From Lingula anatina (Eukaryota > Brachiopoda > Lingulata > Lingulida > Lingulidae), in NCBI RefSeq assembly GCF_001039355.2, contig NW_019775577.1:50947-85941 (forward strand): a stretch of DNA of 34,995 nt, given 5' to 3'. Below are positions 18,701 through 26,701 of the stretch, one piece after another; position 1 is the first letter of the stretch, and every line of letters starts with the position of its first letter. The notes under the pieces were generated by a model. The model searched no databases. It saw only the letters and a list, made by a program, of their open reading frames with translations, and was not told where the DNA came from. Made by a program: the position numbers and the translations under genes.

Positions 18701-20886
18701 AATTATAGGTACGAGACGTAACGGCCTGATGACCAAAGCTGAAGCATTCAACGGAATCAACACCAAAGCATATTATATCACACCCCATGCCTTCTTCGAT
18801 AAAACTGGGACATCTCCACGTGATCCTGCTGACACCACAAGGGCAGCCGTGGGCGTTCTTGATAGAAAAGGTAATGATAGGTAACTGTTGAAGGCAGCAC
18901 TGATAACACAATCCAGAATGAACTGGTACCTATAAGCTGGCGATGGGTGTGATGGGTGTTTATAGTATATAGCAAATGAGAATGTATGATATTTTTTATG
19001 CTTTGTTTATTACATTTAACGAGATTTTTTTGCACATGCCTACCGGTATATTGCGAGCAGTGTGTTCTTCTTTCTGTTTAAAAGGCCCTATTAAAAAAAA
19101 AATGCACATTAAAATTAATGAGCCCTGCATGTCCAAGTATAGTAAAATAGACTTATGGTGAAGTCATTGTAGTTCGTTTTCAACAAGTATAACTTGTTTT
19201 CCGTTAGGAGTTCTTCGTGCAATGACTGCCTCAGGACCACGTGTGTTCCTCAACATCCCAGATGTTGGTGAAGTGCGGCTGCGCTGGCCGATAGCACCTG
19301 TTCACAACGACGGAAACGTTATTTTCAAAGAATTGGAGGCGCTTAAGGTTTATATCCACTTTACAAACCTAATTGTTCACATGAAATTGTGTATGTTTTG
19401 TTTGTTTATTTAAGTGACCTGTGCTTTAATGCAAGTGATACAGATACATTTTTTGTTTTTGCACCCAGCCCTTATGGGCTTATAAGTCACTGTTTTATTT
19501 ATGTTATTCTAATATATTAATGAACAATGTGTAATATAATCGATAATTATACTCTTTTGTATTATTGCTATAGATTTCAATTATATTTCAAAACAGTTAT
19601 ATTAAACAAGTTTCAATTTCATAGAAAAAAAATGAAAAATTTATATATTTATTTATTTGGTTGTTTAATTGCAGCCTTTTATCTATTTACATGTATCTTT
19701 TATTTTTATTCATTATAGTTTTATTAATTCATGTTATCATCAGCTAGTGACTACTGAATCCAATTATTGAGTAGTCTAATGTCATTGTCATTCCAATCTT
19801 AGGATATGGTGATGGAACAAGGTAAATACATGGGTCTGTATAGGACATCACCGGTGGGAGATGGCAACAGTACTGGAAGTGTGACCCCTATGACTGGTAA
19901 CCTTGAACTTGTCACCGGTCCCGGAACGAAGGACCCCCCTGGAGACCACGTGCACACGTAATGACCGGAATCTTGATGTGTTTTATTTTTTCTCAAGAGA
20001 AAGATAACGTCGGACATTTTAATGTGTTTTTTTTCTTAAGAGAAAGATAACGACGGACATTTTGAATTTGCTTTGATGAAAAAGACAATCATACATTTAA
20101 GTTTGATAGTTAAATCACTTTCAGATAAATAATGTACATTTATCTGGAACTTCTCCCCTCCATTGTAGAACATTTCAATTCATCATTGTTTGACAAAAAC
20201 ATGTATCAACAGTCTCTGCATGTCTTAGAAATTGCGTATTTTAAATCGGTGTGTTGTAGTATTTGAACATAAAATCATTTCGGTTAATAAAATGCGTTGG
20301 AGTATTACATAGGCTTGTCTTGCAGCCTTCGAATCAATCCTACTGATGCCGCCGCCTTGCAGAGCGGTAAAAAAGTGACCGTGAGGACATCTACCGATCA
20401 GGGACACTCCCATGTGTTACGTTTAAAATATGATGCTGCTAAGAAGACTTACATGATAAATAGGTATGTTAATATGAGATGATCTTTAAAATTTCACCTA
20501 AGAATTCATTTTTGATATAGTCGCTGATCTTTGATTTTTAAGAAGATACACATAAGAACACAATTTGGACAGCAAGCACTGACTTAGTAAACGTTGTTTT
20601 TGACCCTCGATTTGTTCAACTTATCTGAAAACCATTTGAATGTCATGGTTGCGAAGACTTATATATACATATAGTACATTGAATTATTTTCATTAGGTAA
20701 TCTTCCATGGTGGTAAAACATGGCAATCTGAAATTCACCTTCACCATGACTCTCATGAAGTTAATTAAAAGAGTTTGTAAAAAACTACCAAGAAAACAAT
20801 AAATGTGTCTTCCCCTCCTTGTCCTCAGGTGCGATGGTAAACCGGCTTGTTGGGATGGACACCCGTTGCAGTTGAACATGACCTAG
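4300..20886 (+). CDS. Unrecognised multi-exon gene, partial at 5' end (twelve exons plus a repeated three-exon cassette)
   Basis: Exons with GT-AG borders and matching phases: 4300-4378, 4761-4953, 5329-5451, 5793-5890, 6086-6207, 6530-6644, 7205-7354 (these last three repeated at 9526-9647, 9998-10112, 10806-10955), 18709-18870, 19208-19347, 19803-19957, 20326-20463 and 20829-20886 with stop TAG. Counting the cassette once gives 510 residues from an open 5' end. The first exon enters at phase 0 without a Met, so the start lies upstream, probably outside the window. I recognise no named family. Landmarks are a Trp/Asp/Asn-rich middle (residues ~165-240), SYAIP-like TYAIPLEIVYLTP (~255) with SWNPYN after it, and a C-terminus with HVHT (443-446), GHSH (472-475) and C-x5-C followed by WDGH (493-503). 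No transmembrane segment is visible. The Cys content hints at a secreted or luminal protein, but the signal peptide would lie in the missing exon. Counting both cassette copies, the frame stays open (639 residues). The exons are well supported; the function is unknown. Confidence 0.85.
4941..5080 (+). repeat. 20-bp-period array of donor-like sequences after exon 2 of the unknown gene
   Basis: The authentic donor (GT at 4954, after ...GGAATTACAG) is followed by further CAG|GTAA or CCG|GTAA sites at 4974, 4994, 5014 and 5054. These are spaced exactly 20, 20, 20 and 40 bases apart, with AATGGAATCACAG-type sequence between them. A further GT lies at 5042 and the pattern decays near 5072. Looser copies recur at about 5186-5235. 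The unit resembles the exon end plus its donor, so it appears to be a tandem copy of the splice site. Confidence 0.8.
6086..7354 (+). CDS. Three-exon cassette of the unknown gene, first copy
   Basis: Exons 6086-6207, 6530-6644 and 7205-7354 encode 129 codons. The cassette is entered and left in phase 1, so it can be present once or twice without breaking the frame. Exon 5 starts with WDNYKGVLND and has a weak donor (GAG|GTTGTG) running into a CT/CA microsatellite. Exon 6 contains GFSDNNVFMAQ. Exon 7 starts within KVCKTFHQKW and ends in TVYDGPNG. Predicted protein is identical to the second copy; the nucleotide difference I saw in exon 7 is ACACTT versus ACCCTA, both synonymous. Confidence 0.8.
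6216..6362. repeat. (CT)n/(CA)n microsatellite in an intron
   Basis: CT-rich tract, then CA-rich tract, then CT again, starting eight bases after the exon 5 donor. Reading frames here (Ser-Leu or His-Thr runs; Arg-Glu and Val-Cys runs on the other strand) are repeat artefacts. Confidence 0.9.
7030..7260 (+). repeat. Exon-7-start units alternating with (ATT)n, first copy
   Basis: The first 56 bases of exon 7 (7205-7260) are preceded by two more copies of themselves in the intron, at 7030-7085 and 7124-7179. Each is separated by ATT repeats ending in TATAG. The nearer unit differs from the exon by few bases and encodes CKTFHQKWMYAIPLEIVY. It is 81 bases upstream, in frame with exon 7 through the (ATT)n, which would read as Ile/Tyr. 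The farther unit is more diverged. Confidence 0.9.
7690..7800. repeat. G-rich interspersed repeat fragment
   Basis: GAGGCGGATCCAGGATTAAT followed by a long G run. The corresponding position in the second copy is about 11280-11390. It resembles the end of a terminal-inverted-repeat element, but no matching opposite end was found. Classification is left open. Confidence 0.3.
7985..8560 (-). pseudogene. Non-LTR retrotransposon 5' fragment: AP-type endonuclease, first copy
   Basis: Read leftwards from about 8560, the frames give a GLGKEEGW-type leader, then KIGTWNVRTPYQ, then LAILGISEMRWTGNGE, matching the N-terminal apurinic-type endonuclease of RTE-like non-LTR retrotransposons (WNVR motif and catalytic Glu region). 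A stop interrupts the leader near 8400. A deletion near 8030 shifts the frame before the YAPT motif, which is present in the parallel copy. The element is cut off well before any reverse transcriptase. It is a dead fragment in an intron. Confidence 0.75.
8568..9240 (-). pseudogene. Non-LTR retrotransposon fragment: reverse transcriptase (CR1/Jockey-like), first copy
   Basis: The frame reads NYRPISILSFLSKVIERVV, then QSAYKAKHSTESALL and LVLLDLSAAFDTVD, the standard fingers and palm blocks of CR1/Jockey-type reverse transcriptases. The catalytic YADD box reads YADG (HMYADGTQIY), so an essential Asp is lost. The stretch between the AAFDTVD block and this box looks frameshifted. No endonuclease precedes it on the same strand, so it is 5'-truncated. 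The piece ends directly against the endonuclease fragment of a different element. Confidence 0.8.
9389..9389. other. Single N between the two copies of a long direct repeat
   Basis: The base before it is the end of the first copy of the ~3.5 kb repeat, and two bases later the second copy begins. This pattern is typical of overlapping contigs placed end to end with a nominal gap. Confidence 0.85.
9526..10955 (+). CDS. Three-exon cassette of the unknown gene, second copy
   Basis: Exons 9526-9647, 9998-10112 and 10806-10955 repeat the cassette at 6086-7354 with the same splice sites and no amino acid change seen. The flanking intron sequence is also repeated. This is either an assembly duplicate of one locus or a very young tandem duplication. 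Exon 7 of this copy then splices (phase 1) across about 7.7 kb to 18709, an intron that contains the SDR gene and a Tc1 relic. Confidence 0.75.
9656..9830. repeat. (CT)n/(CA)n microsatellite, second copy
   Basis: Longer version of the tract at 6216-6362. The CA part is expanded by roughly 25-30 bases. Confidence 0.9.
10498..10861 (+). repeat. Exon-7-start units alternating with (ATT)n, second copy
   Basis: Three intronic copies (10498-10553, 10604-10659 and 10710-10765) precede the true exon start at 10806, one more than in the first copy. The nearest is 96 bases upstream and again in frame, with a longer Ile run between. Copy number and ATT length therefore both vary between the two versions of this locus. 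Confidence 0.9.
11529..12160 (-). pseudogene. Non-LTR endonuclease fragment, second copy
   Basis: Equivalent of 7985-8560 without the deletion. The frame continues through ILTARFQSRHAKVTIIQVYA into the PTED region before stopping. LTGNGE replaces WTGNGE and CGNLSQ replaces CVNLSQ. The leader is still interrupted and no reverse transcriptase follows, so it is inactive. Confidence 0.75.
12180..12850 (-). pseudogene. Non-LTR reverse transcriptase fragment, second copy
   Basis: Equivalent of 8568-9240. It shares the YADG change. It also has an extra base in the NSNKLAEE region (about 12632) and a shorter T run near 12757, so the frame is broken twice more on the N-terminal side. Only the part from MQSAYKAKHSTES onward stays in one frame. 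Confidence 0.75.
13055..15173 (-). CDS. Short-chain dehydrogenase/reductase (SDR) family protein, catalytic Tyr missing
   Basis: Five exons on the minus strand: 15173-14934, 14727-14587, 14013-13924, 13674-13507 and 13195-13055, all with GT-AG borders and all in phase 0, giving 259 residues, the normal size for a classical SDR. Residues 23-30 are TGASFGIG, the Rossmann NAD(P)-binding glycine motif, and 100-103 are NNAG. The protein should bind NAD(P)(H). The active site is unusual: 165-169 read STGAK where the family has YxxxK, so Tyr is replaced by Ser. Thr152, 13 residues earlier, sits at the catalytic Ser position. Lys169 is kept. It may be a pseudoenzyme, or the locus may be decaying, although all five exons are open. 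The best family resemblance is to the cytosolic YdfG/serine-dehydrogenase-like group. The start Met follows no other in-frame Met and gives a short lead before the first strand. A TTTATT (AATAAA on the minus strand) lies at 12859-12864. The gene lies inside an intron of the unknown plus-strand gene. Confidence 0.88.
14288..14305. repeat. Poly-C run
   Basis: Eighteen consecutive C in an intron of the SDR gene. Confidence 0.9.
14871..14907. repeat. (GA)n microsatellite
   Basis: Interrupted GA tract in SDR intron 1. It creates an artefactual Leu/Ser extension of exon 1 if the donor at 14933 is ignored. Confidence 0.9.
15174..16825. other. Intronic/upstream stretch without a visible gene
   Basis: This is upstream of the SDR start and within the big intron of the unknown gene. 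It holds a 30-base poly-A at 15729-15758 and AT-rich unique sequence. No exon with convincing coding bias was seen, and no clear TATA or initiator can be assigned. Confidence 0.5.
16826..18416 (-). mobile_element. Tc1/mariner transposon, inactive
   Basis: The 25-bp terminal inverted repeats, CATTGATGCTCATAAGTTAA... at 16826-16850 and its reverse complement at 18392-18416, match at 24 of 25 bases. Each is flanked by TA (16824-16825 and 18417-18418), the Tc1/mariner target duplication. Total length is 1591 bp, the usual size for the family. The interior carries a broken transposase on the minus strand. Confidence 0.92.
17155..18158 (-). pseudogene. Tc1/mariner transposase, degenerate
   Basis: The first 98 residues from 18158 form the N-terminal helix-turn-helix region (RQIARQQRVAPSQVSKLV, then a GRP motif). 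Stops at about 17862 and beyond, plus frameshifts, break the rest. Readable pieces include WTDEVQ (normally WSDE), DWPAYSPILNVIEHT and MVGRAVNERQPLVGN. The PDLNPIEH box reads PILNVIEH, so a catalytic acidic residue is lost, and a stop replaces the Trp that normally follows. Confidence 0.85.
18683..18706 (+). repeat. (TTAA)n tract at the exon 8 acceptor
   Basis: About five TTAA units run directly into the TATAG acceptor at 18708. The acceptor has little pyrimidine tract, so the repeat has replaced the usual polypyrimidine stretch. Confidence 0.8.
18709..20886 (+). CDS. 3' exons of the unknown gene with His/Cys-rich C-terminal region
   Basis: These five exons (18709-18870, 19208-19347, 19803-19957, 20326-20463, 20829-20886) complete the gene described at 4300. 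They encode ~218 residues: GTRRNGLMTKAEAF, TPHAFFDKTG, GPRVFLNIPDVGEVRLRWPI, then GNLELVTGPG and a final segment with HVHT, GHSH, CDGKPAC and WDGH. Alternating hydrophobic residues around VTVRTS and HVLRLKYD look like beta strands, and the His pairs could bind a metal. That is inference from motif layout only. The exon 9 donor (AAG|GTTTAT) is weak. A natural 3' end follows. Confidence 0.85.
19976..20065. repeat. Short tandem duplication, ~46 bp x 2
   Basis: TGTGTTTT-T-rich sequence followed by AAGAGAAAGATAACG and CGGACATTTT occurs twice back to back (about 19976-20021 and 20022-20065) in an intron just after exon 10. Confidence 0.85.
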
Positions 20887-22295
20887 AGGGCAGCACGTTG
20901 CATGCTTTGGCACAAAAATGTCAAGAGGGGAACGACCCGCCACATACTATCTATTAGTCAGGGATAAAATATTTTCAAATTTAAAACATTTTATTGCTTT
21001 TATTTGAATAATTATTTATAAACAATGCTTAATTAAAATGTTAAATTTGCAAATAAGGTTGAAAATAAATAAATAGAGCAGTGATCCTGACATAGTGGAT
21101 GAAATCCACTACTAAACGCCAAGCCATGTTTGACAAATCAATAAAGTCTGATTAATCTAAACTCGTCCTTATTAATCTTAGAATTAAATGTGATAAACAA
21201 GCGGTTTGGTCACACTTATTTGCAGGGACAGCTACATTGTGTTAGTTGTGATAAATTTCTACTCACGCAATCTTATAATTTTTACATGTCGAATTTTTCA
21301 AAGGTACGGGATTCGAGAAAGAAAATATTTTTTAAACAATTTTGACGTTCATTTTAATCAAACTTTTTTATTTTGATCAAAAACATTCTCACACTCCTTG
21401 GCATATTCTATAATTATATAATAATAATGATTTAATCATTAAGTAAAATAGATACCTCAAATCGCATTAGCTGTTGTTCATATTACTTGGGACACAAAAA
21501 ATATATTCATCCACATCTAATTTTGTAAGAGGAAAATCATTAAAGTAACAAATAAATAAACATTTTGGGACTTGACGTTCCTTCATTATTTTGTTGATAG
21601 AAAGTCTCTGCATATTTCTATTACGTCCTATTGAAATAATGAAATTATTACTTCTTCTTAGAGTCATTTTACAGTCAAAATCTAGGAATACTTACGACCG
21701 TTTTCTTTGATTTAAGCCAACCTCAGTTATCGTAAACAAGTTTTTATAGAGATTTGACACGAGGTATTTTGACAATTTACAATTTCATATATTTCATATT
21801 TTCAAGAATATATATGTAACGTGACAGAAGGTTCCCCGTGATAAAGAGTCCGCTTTTCATTCATTTGTTCAGGTAGTTTTTTACCCACTTTGGTCAGGCT
21901 TACCGTAACCATAATAAGTAAATGGAGGGAGGACATTCTCTTACACGGACCCTCAGTTTCGATTCACCGGAAAAAGTGTGTGAACTTTACCTAATGGGGC
22001 CAACACTCTGTTAAAAGCTATCTAAAACGGTTGAGCAAACCGACAAGGAAACCTAAAAATCGTCTTTAGTCCTTTCCTCTTCTCTCCTTCCCTGACTGCC
22101 TTTTGTTATCGGGACTTGATGGAAAAGGTATATTTTGTCCATGTAGCATAGTTTCGAACATTTATCACGTTGGTGACAGGTCAACATCTACATGTAATTT
22201 ATATAGATTGGCTATCACTGGGCGAAGGAAATCGGGGGAGGGAGGAGGTTTTTACTCATAATTAAAAAGGAGTCCACAAAGCTATGCCGCCGTAA
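20887..22295. other. 3' flank shared by two convergent genes
   Basis: AT-rich sequence between the stop of the unknown gene (+) and the stop of the first sulfotransferase (-). It should hold both 3' UTRs. No further exon is seen. Confidence 0.6.
21064..21145 (+). promoter_or_regulatory. Candidate poly(A) signals of the unknown gene
   Basis: AATAAA occurs at 21064-21069 and 21140-21145, 178 and 254 bases after the stop codon. Either would give a normal 3' UTR. Confidence 0.5.
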
Positions 22296-25127
22296 TCAGG
22301 ACTTGCTAAAAGGCACGAGTTTTGTCCTAATTACTTTTCCGTTTTTATCAGTCACTTTCTGCTGTATAAAACTCTCCACCACAAACGGCTTAATCTCAGC
22401 CGGCTGTTCACGCAGCTTACTTTCTCTTTTTTCTAACGCTTTTCGATATTCCTCTAATTTTTGATGTGTTCTCTTAGCATCCGTGTCAACTTTCAAGAAC
22501 GCTTCAGAAAAGTCGTCTGTTAAGGAAATGGCGTCATTCATCTTCCGGTGAGACGCAATTGACTCAAAAGGTTTGTAACCAAATACGTCATACACATCTT
22601 TACAGATGTGGTCTATTTCTAAAGCAACGTGGAATGGAATTTTGTCAGTCCATGCCCAGGCTGTTGCATTTGAATTCGTCCGCATGGTGCCGAAGTTCCC
22701 GTTCCGTGCCATTCCCATTTTTGTAGCCATCCAAAGCCACATTTCCACGTGCTTGGGTAAATCGAGATTTAAGAATTTATACACAGCCTTTGACGTCTCC
22801 ATCGGTTGTGCAGCCATGTCTTCGTATTTTATCTGAAACAAAAATGATCGGTCGTATAAAATGTGAGTTGTACACGAAGGATATAAGATTTTTAGGGGAT
22901 TACTCATAACTATTTCACCGCTTTGCTTCATTTATTAACAACATGTTGCATGGCGGTTAATTGGTGACATTTCTAAACAGTATAATTTTTTGCTACTCAT
23001 GAAAAGCAAGCTTCACTTGATTTTTTCATAACATTGTAAGAAACAAAACAATATTACCTACATTGTTCATGTAACTGCATACCCTGTACGAATTTAACGA
23101 CCACAAATGTTAACAAGATTAAAACGGGCTTTTCTATGAAAGAAATGGATTCTGAAATAAACACTAACCTGCATGATGCGACCTGGATACACTTTGTCCA
23201 ACTTTACACGTGCGTTATAATCCCTCAGGATATCAAGGCAGCGCGTGCTAGCCTCCATCTCGACCTTAGCCTCCATTTCATGTGCCTGAAAGCGGGATAT
23301 GAGCGCCCCACGAGGATCCCGAACAAGATGAATAATTTTCAGATTTGGATTATCTCGAAGCATTTTTTCGACTTGCCACATGCGCAGTCGGAGAGTTTTT
23401 ATTGCTCTAATTTCACTTTGGAGGCATCCTTTTTGTAGGAGGGGAACGCACTTTTTATCGTTGGGCCAGTTAGTTGTGTTGATACATTTGATGTAGCCGT
23501 TTTCGTCCAGCAGACGGTGTCTACCTGGGAAGCCAAGGAAGTCGTGGAACTCTTTCTCAACCATCTGAGATCCATTATAACTACAAGGGGAAAAACATAA
23601 AGAATGTGGTCAGATCCTTATATGGCTGATTTTTTAAATCAAGCACATGCATCAGCGGGAGTACAGTGGCCCTGATTGTTAAAGGAAAATCTTGTACAAA
23701 TCATTTTAGCTCAGAAACACAAAATTACAAGGAACGGAGTGCATGCCTTTATTTTAATTATGCAAATTCAATGACTAGGACTTAGTATATTAAATACTCT
23801 TTCATCCGATGGTACGGACATTGTGACTGACATGCTGACATTATACATCGGACATTTAAAATTGATGGCGGATATGTCCGACTGTCCGACGGTTTTTCGG
23901 GAACACTGAATCTTGTATAACTTACCCTACTCTTCGCTTATAATACGCCATGGTTTCTAGCGGCAGTTTATGCATGTGACACTTAAGAAAGTTGACGGCG
24001 GTGTCTTCGGCTAACTGGTATTCCAGGCCACGCCTTGGAGCAGGCCTAAGCAGGGAAATAAGTAAAAATAAGACAAACATAAACATATAAAATAAAACAA
24101 GTACTACTACTACTACTTCTACTACCGCTGCTGCTGCTGCTACTATTAGTAATAATAATAACAATAAATGGTTATGATATGGTAGCTAAACATTTTAATC
24201 TTAGATACTCGGGCCGATGAATCGGTTGCTATATTCGATGACGATGTATACAAATGTCGATAAATTAAGGGACAAGGACAAATGCCCCAAGAAAAAAAGG
24301 AAGATAAAATGTTTCTCAACTCTCTCCCTTACCGGACCGTTCCGTTTAGACTGGTCAGATTCCCTCTGCTGTCAATAACGCCATACAGCCCCCATAATGG
24401 CTCAAAGAAATAAAACGCGCGCTTATGCTGATTAAACAACTCCCCGAGAAACGACGAACCACTTCTCTGGTAGGTGAGGAGAATGACCTCTGTTCCTGGC
24501 TTGTCTTGGAAGGGGACTGCCATCTTGCGGGATTTTCCGTCGATCCTTGGACTGAAATCATTTGAGTTCCCGTCAGTTGCTGAAGGAAATAAAAACAATT
24601 GCTGCATACAATTTTAGTGGATGTGAAATATAAAAGATCTTATGATTCATTGAGATAAATGTATCAACGCACAGATGAGCTGGTTTAAAAAGGGAAAAAA
24701 TCTGTGGTTGGGTTTACGGCTTTGAAAGAAAATTTCTTTATAAATTACACTGACACATTATTTACTGGAGCGGTCGTGACGTACCATTACATTTAGTACC
24801 TCGGGATGACAGACATAATGGGACTGAGTCGTGTCCACACAAGTACTGACTTTAAAAAAAAGTTACTCTAAATGTCCGCAAAATCCTGTCATCCCACCAG
24901 ACACATATTATTCCAAGTACATGTACATGTAACCCTTCACATACCGGTACAAACGAAAAGTTTCAACACTCGTCAAAACTGCTGTGATCTCAGTGACTTT
25001 ATATAAGCTAATTAGCGTTTCTCTTACCTGTCTTACCTTTTGCGAACTGAAACCATCCGTAAAGAAGGCACGCCGAGCAGACAGCATAGAGAAAGATGAA
25101 CTTGTAGGTCAGGACACGGAGCCACAT
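22296..25127 (-). CDS. Carbohydrate sulfotransferase (CHST1/3-type 6-O-sulfotransferase family), paralogue 1
   Basis: Five exons: 25127-25028, 24579-24333, 24045-23926, 23580-23169 and 22832-22296, with consistent phases, giving 471 residues. Type II layout: a short N-terminus and one hydrophobic anchor (residues ~6-24, with FIFLYAVCSACLLYGW). The PAPS-binding loop is TYQRSGSSF (~69-77) and the 3'-phosphate motif is IIHLVRDPRG (~238-247); GRIMQIKYEDMA fits the family's next block. It should transfer sulfate from PAPS to a hexose or hexosamine of a glycan in the Golgi. A Met 24 residues earlier (25199) is possible, but it adds a second hydrophobic stretch, so 25127 is preferred. Exon 1 has two donors 9 bases apart (25037, 25028). 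After the family's usual end near GYKPF, about 89 more residues follow, with a charged, probably helical stretch (QKLEEYRKALEKRESKLRE). The substrate cannot be told from sequence. Confidence 0.9.
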
Positions 25128-26305
25128 AGTGCGTATTATTGTGTAAACTCCAATCCCTGTGACAGTAATACCGGCAAAACAACACCAATGACCAAGCAAA
25201 GTTTACCCAAGTGCTATTCCAGTCCTAGTTAATTAAACGACGCATGGTACCAGTACACCCTGCATGTCTTCTCCTCTTGCAGCTCCTGTTCTCTAACGTC
25301 TCCTTCTGGCTTAGAAATAGCGCTCTACGAGGTCACAATTTAACATGATTTCTAACCAGTGCCCTCCTATGTCAAACGAATAATCGCGCGGTCAACCAAA
25401 ATTCACAAAAATATTGCCGGCTGCCTTAAAGTGATCCCCTGGCGTTGACCCGGGTTTGGGATACAGATATCAGTATGACGCACCGGGTTTACATCTACCT
25501 GAGGTTGTCTTTAATATTATCTCACTCCACCATATTCATTGTATTCCTCTCTTCGGCTCAAATGAAGGGGCCATTGTTTAAAGAAGTCTGTATTAAACAA
25601 CGCGTGCTGTTTATAACTCTCTGATCGTATCAGGCTGAAGTCTACAAGAATTAGCTACGGGTACCCCCTTCAACAGCGTACGAACCCGCCACTGATAACA
25701 TCGGTGGATAGATATGCATATCTCTTGCGCCATCAATCTTAGGCGGTAGTGTTAAGTCTGTACGCTTAGTATTGTAGTCGTTGGCTTTATCTTTGACTAT
25801 AGACGCGGAAATTAGACGCGCTGAAGAACTATCGAGTCCAGTAGTTGAGAAGTATACTTTTAAACTTGCATTAAAGTATTACAAGTGAGGCAGCTAGCTT
25901 ATAGTCTGTGGGAGACAGAGAAGAAAAATTCAGCTTTCGTAATGACGCTCAAGCACGCAACCGAAATATAAACTTCTATAAAACTTATTTTTAAACAAAG
26001 AAAACATGCTACACGTGAAGGTTAAGACGCTTTCTGGACTCTGTGATGAATGTGGTTTTAAAACTTTTAAACCGGCTGTACAAAAAAGGACACACAGAGA
26101 AGAAAAACGCATTTAGAATGATGGAGACCACGGACTTATTTTGCGCTTCAAGGGAGGAATGCACAAAGCCAGAAATGTTTCCTTTATATGGAGAATTCTA
26201 CCCTCAAAATTTCACTAAACTTATTTTGACAAACAATCTGAATCACCCTAACTTTATGTACAATCTACGTCACATCTGCATACATGTACAACGCAGCTAG
26301 GGTGT
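25128..26305. other. Intergenic, upstream of sulfotransferase paralogue 1
   Basis: No convincing exon. A plus-strand open frame at 26043-26300 has no recognisable motif and is not called. The promoter and 5' UTR of paralogue 1 must lie at the left end, but no clear core element can be assigned. Confidence 0.5.
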
Positions 26306-26471
26306 CAGGGCCGTAGCCTCCGGGGGGGGGGGGGCAGGGGGGGCAGCTGCCCCCCCCCTGTGATTTAGAATTTTCCACTCTGGTAAGGGACACCCCCTCC
26401 CCCCTCGGGGGCTTCGCCCCCTCGTGTCCGCTTACTGCCCCCCCTGGCATTTTGCTCAGGCTACGGCCCTG
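26306..26471. mobile_element. Small terminal-inverted-repeat element, possibly hAT-type
   Basis: CAGGGCCGTAGCCT (26306-26319) and its exact reverse complement (26458-26471) bound 166 bases rich in G and C runs, with an internal CCCCCTCG...CGCCCCCTCG portion. Ends starting CAGGG are typical of hAT elements. GGGTGT occurs on both sides (26300-26305, overlapping the end at 26470-26475), but a clear 8-bp target duplication is not seen, so the superfamily is tentative. Confidence 0.55.
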
Positions 26472-26701
26472 GGTGTGCATGTGCATATAGGCCGTGTAAG
26501 CATGCATTCAGTGTCGAGCAGATGTGTATCGTCAAAATCGTGAAAATCTTCCAGCCCGCCTCCTGTGGTGTTATCACGGATGGTGTGAAGAGATGCATAC
26601 AAAGTATGCCTACAGTGCATAACTGGCCGACTTCATTATCACTGAATGACAATGTAGTACTGTGTAGTACTGGTGTATTCAGGATTTTGCTAACATGCAT
26701 A

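Noticed and set aside
26043-26300. 85-residue plus-strand frame
   Set aside because: No motif or splice context; likely chance frame in intergenic sequence.
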